Source: Streptomyces sp. APSN-46.1 (GTDB lineage: Bacteria; Actinomycetota; Actinomycetes; Streptomycetales; Streptomycetaceae). From it: DNA of 64,000 bases. A program made the position numbers and the translations under genes. The notes under the pieces were generated by a model that was given only the letters and a program-made list of their open reading frames with translations, had not been told where the DNA came from and did not search any database. The stretch spans positions 248,001-312,000 of the forward strand of contig NZ_JALGRF010000002.1 in NCBI RefSeq assembly GCF_022815725.1. Reading direction: 5' to 3'. Each line of letters starts with the position of its first letter. Position 1 is the first letter of the stretch. Shown here piece by piece: positions 63,360 to 64,000 of this stretch.

Positions 63360-64000
63360 CTGTACTCCGAAAGCCTGCGCCCGATACCGAGCAGCGCCGC
63401 CGCCGCGCCGACGACCGCCAGGGCCGCCGCGCCCGTCACCAAACCGCCCAGCGCGCCGAGCCCGTCCTGGGCCGCCCGGGTGAACTCCTTCTGCTCATGG
63501 GCCACCGCCTGCTCCAGCGAGGCGTCCACCGTGTCGAACGAGGCGCCGCTGCTGTCCTTGTGGTCCTTGTCCCCGATGACCAGGGGCCAGGCGCCCTCGT
63601 AGTCGCCTTTCAAGTCGGTCTCCCGGGCCGCCGTGTGCCGCTGCTTCCACTGCTTCACACCGTCCACAGCGCGGACGACCGGCGCCCGGCCGCTGTTGTC
63701 GTCGGCCAGCTTCAGCGCCGTCGCCAGACCGGCGTCCAGCGCCTTCATGTTCGCGGTGAAGTCCACGTCGTACTTGTCGGACTTCTTGTCCTCGGCCAGG
63801 ACGGCGCCCCGCGAGATCAGCGTCAGGTTCTCGTTGGCCCGTGCCTGGAGCGAGGCGATCCGCGCGTCGTTGAGCACCTTCAGCGACTCCTGCCCGTCCG
63901 CCCGGGCCTCGCTCAGCTCCGCCCGCGCGACGGTGTGCCCCGCGGCCAGCCACAGCAGCGCCACCAGCGAGGCGGTCGACGCGGCGACGAGACCGTGGTT
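63356..64000 (-). CDS. GlnX-like membrane sensor (5' end cut off)
   Basis: Open to the right edge; 214 residues seen. One membrane helix near the start (LVALLWLAAGHTVA), an extracytoplasmic helical domain of ~140 residues (ARIASLQARANENLTLIS ... VKQWKQRHTAARET), and a second helix near the C-terminus (GGLVTGAAALAVVGAAAALLGI) ending in GRRLSEYR. This two-helix, four-helix-bundle layout fits mycobacterial GlnX. First visible gene of the operon; its promoter is outside the window. Confidence 0.8.
   Translation of the reverse strand, partial: NHGLVAASTASLVALLWLAAGHTVARAELSEARADGQESLKVLNDARIASLQARANENLTLISRGAVLAEDKKSDKYDVDFTANMKALDAGLATALKLADDNSGRAPVVRAVDGVKQWKQRHTAARETDLKGDYEGAWPLVIGDKDHKDSSGASFDTVDASLEQAVAHEQKEFTRAAQDGLGALGGLVTGAAALAVVGAAAALLGIGRRLSEYR

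Overview
The window is 64 kb of very GC-rich DNA with strong third-position GC bias, GTG and TTG starts, purine-rich ribosome sites, TTA-codon genes, and typical Streptomyces families (CYP158-type P450s, RppA, EttA, secreted phospholipase A2, YfjP-type GTPases, a PknG module). It is almost certainly a Streptomyces or very close relative, mostly chromosomal core with one accessory patch around 30-40 kb.

Layout. 1-7.6 kb: end of an ABC exporter, a small secreted protein, a secreted S28-type tripeptidyl aminopeptidase, a Tat-exported GH3 glycosidase, a LysR regulator divergent from an EamA exporter, and a GNAT enzyme. 7.7-11.9 kb: RecD2 helicase and citrate synthase, the latter closed by a strong terminator. 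11.9-15.1 kb: copper resistance (CopA ATPase and CopZ-like chaperone behind a CsoR operator) and a small HTH protein. 15.3-22.7 kb: myo-inositol catabolism, with iolG and an IolE/IolH-like isomerase on one strand and iolC-iolB-iolD-mmsA on the other. 22.7-26.6 kb: a DUF916 protein beside a WxL-like secreted protein, and a subtilisin. 26.6-30.7 kb: AAC(3)-I-like acetyltransferase, a repeat-rich stretch, an orphan Sfp-type PPTase, a hydrolase, an anchored protein, and phospholipase A2.

30.8-35.0 kb is a four-gene type III polyketide operon: RppA makes 1,3,6,8-tetrahydroxynaphthalene, a MomA-like cupin probably oxidises it to flaviolin, and two CYP158-like P450s probably couple or modify it. 35.25-39.97 kb lies between two 25-bp direct repeats (24/25 identical), the right one about 75 bp from tRNA-Arg(UCU). 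It holds a methylthioribose-kinase-like gene, an FAD amine oxidase, an unknown protein and a decayed acyl-CoA dehydrogenase, and looks like an acquired, eroding island. bldA-type TTA codons occur in the phospholipase, rppA and the oxidase.

40.4-51.6 kb: a dynamin-like GTPase pair, an SSB paralogue, a thioester-domain surface protein that has lost its cysteine, a PAP2/diacylglycerol-kinase fusion, EttA, a thioesterase and small genes. 52-64 kb: truncated haemoglobin and a PCMT-like methyltransferase, then a seven-gene minus-strand operon running in from the right edge: GlnX-like sensor, GlnH-like binding protein, a coiled-coil protein, PknG-type kinase, PP2C phosphatase, VWA protein and FHA protein. 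This is the most complete signalling system in the window: nutrient sensing outside the cell, a kinase/phosphatase pair, and a phosphothreonine-binding effector. No CRISPR array, insertion sequence or prophage was seen.
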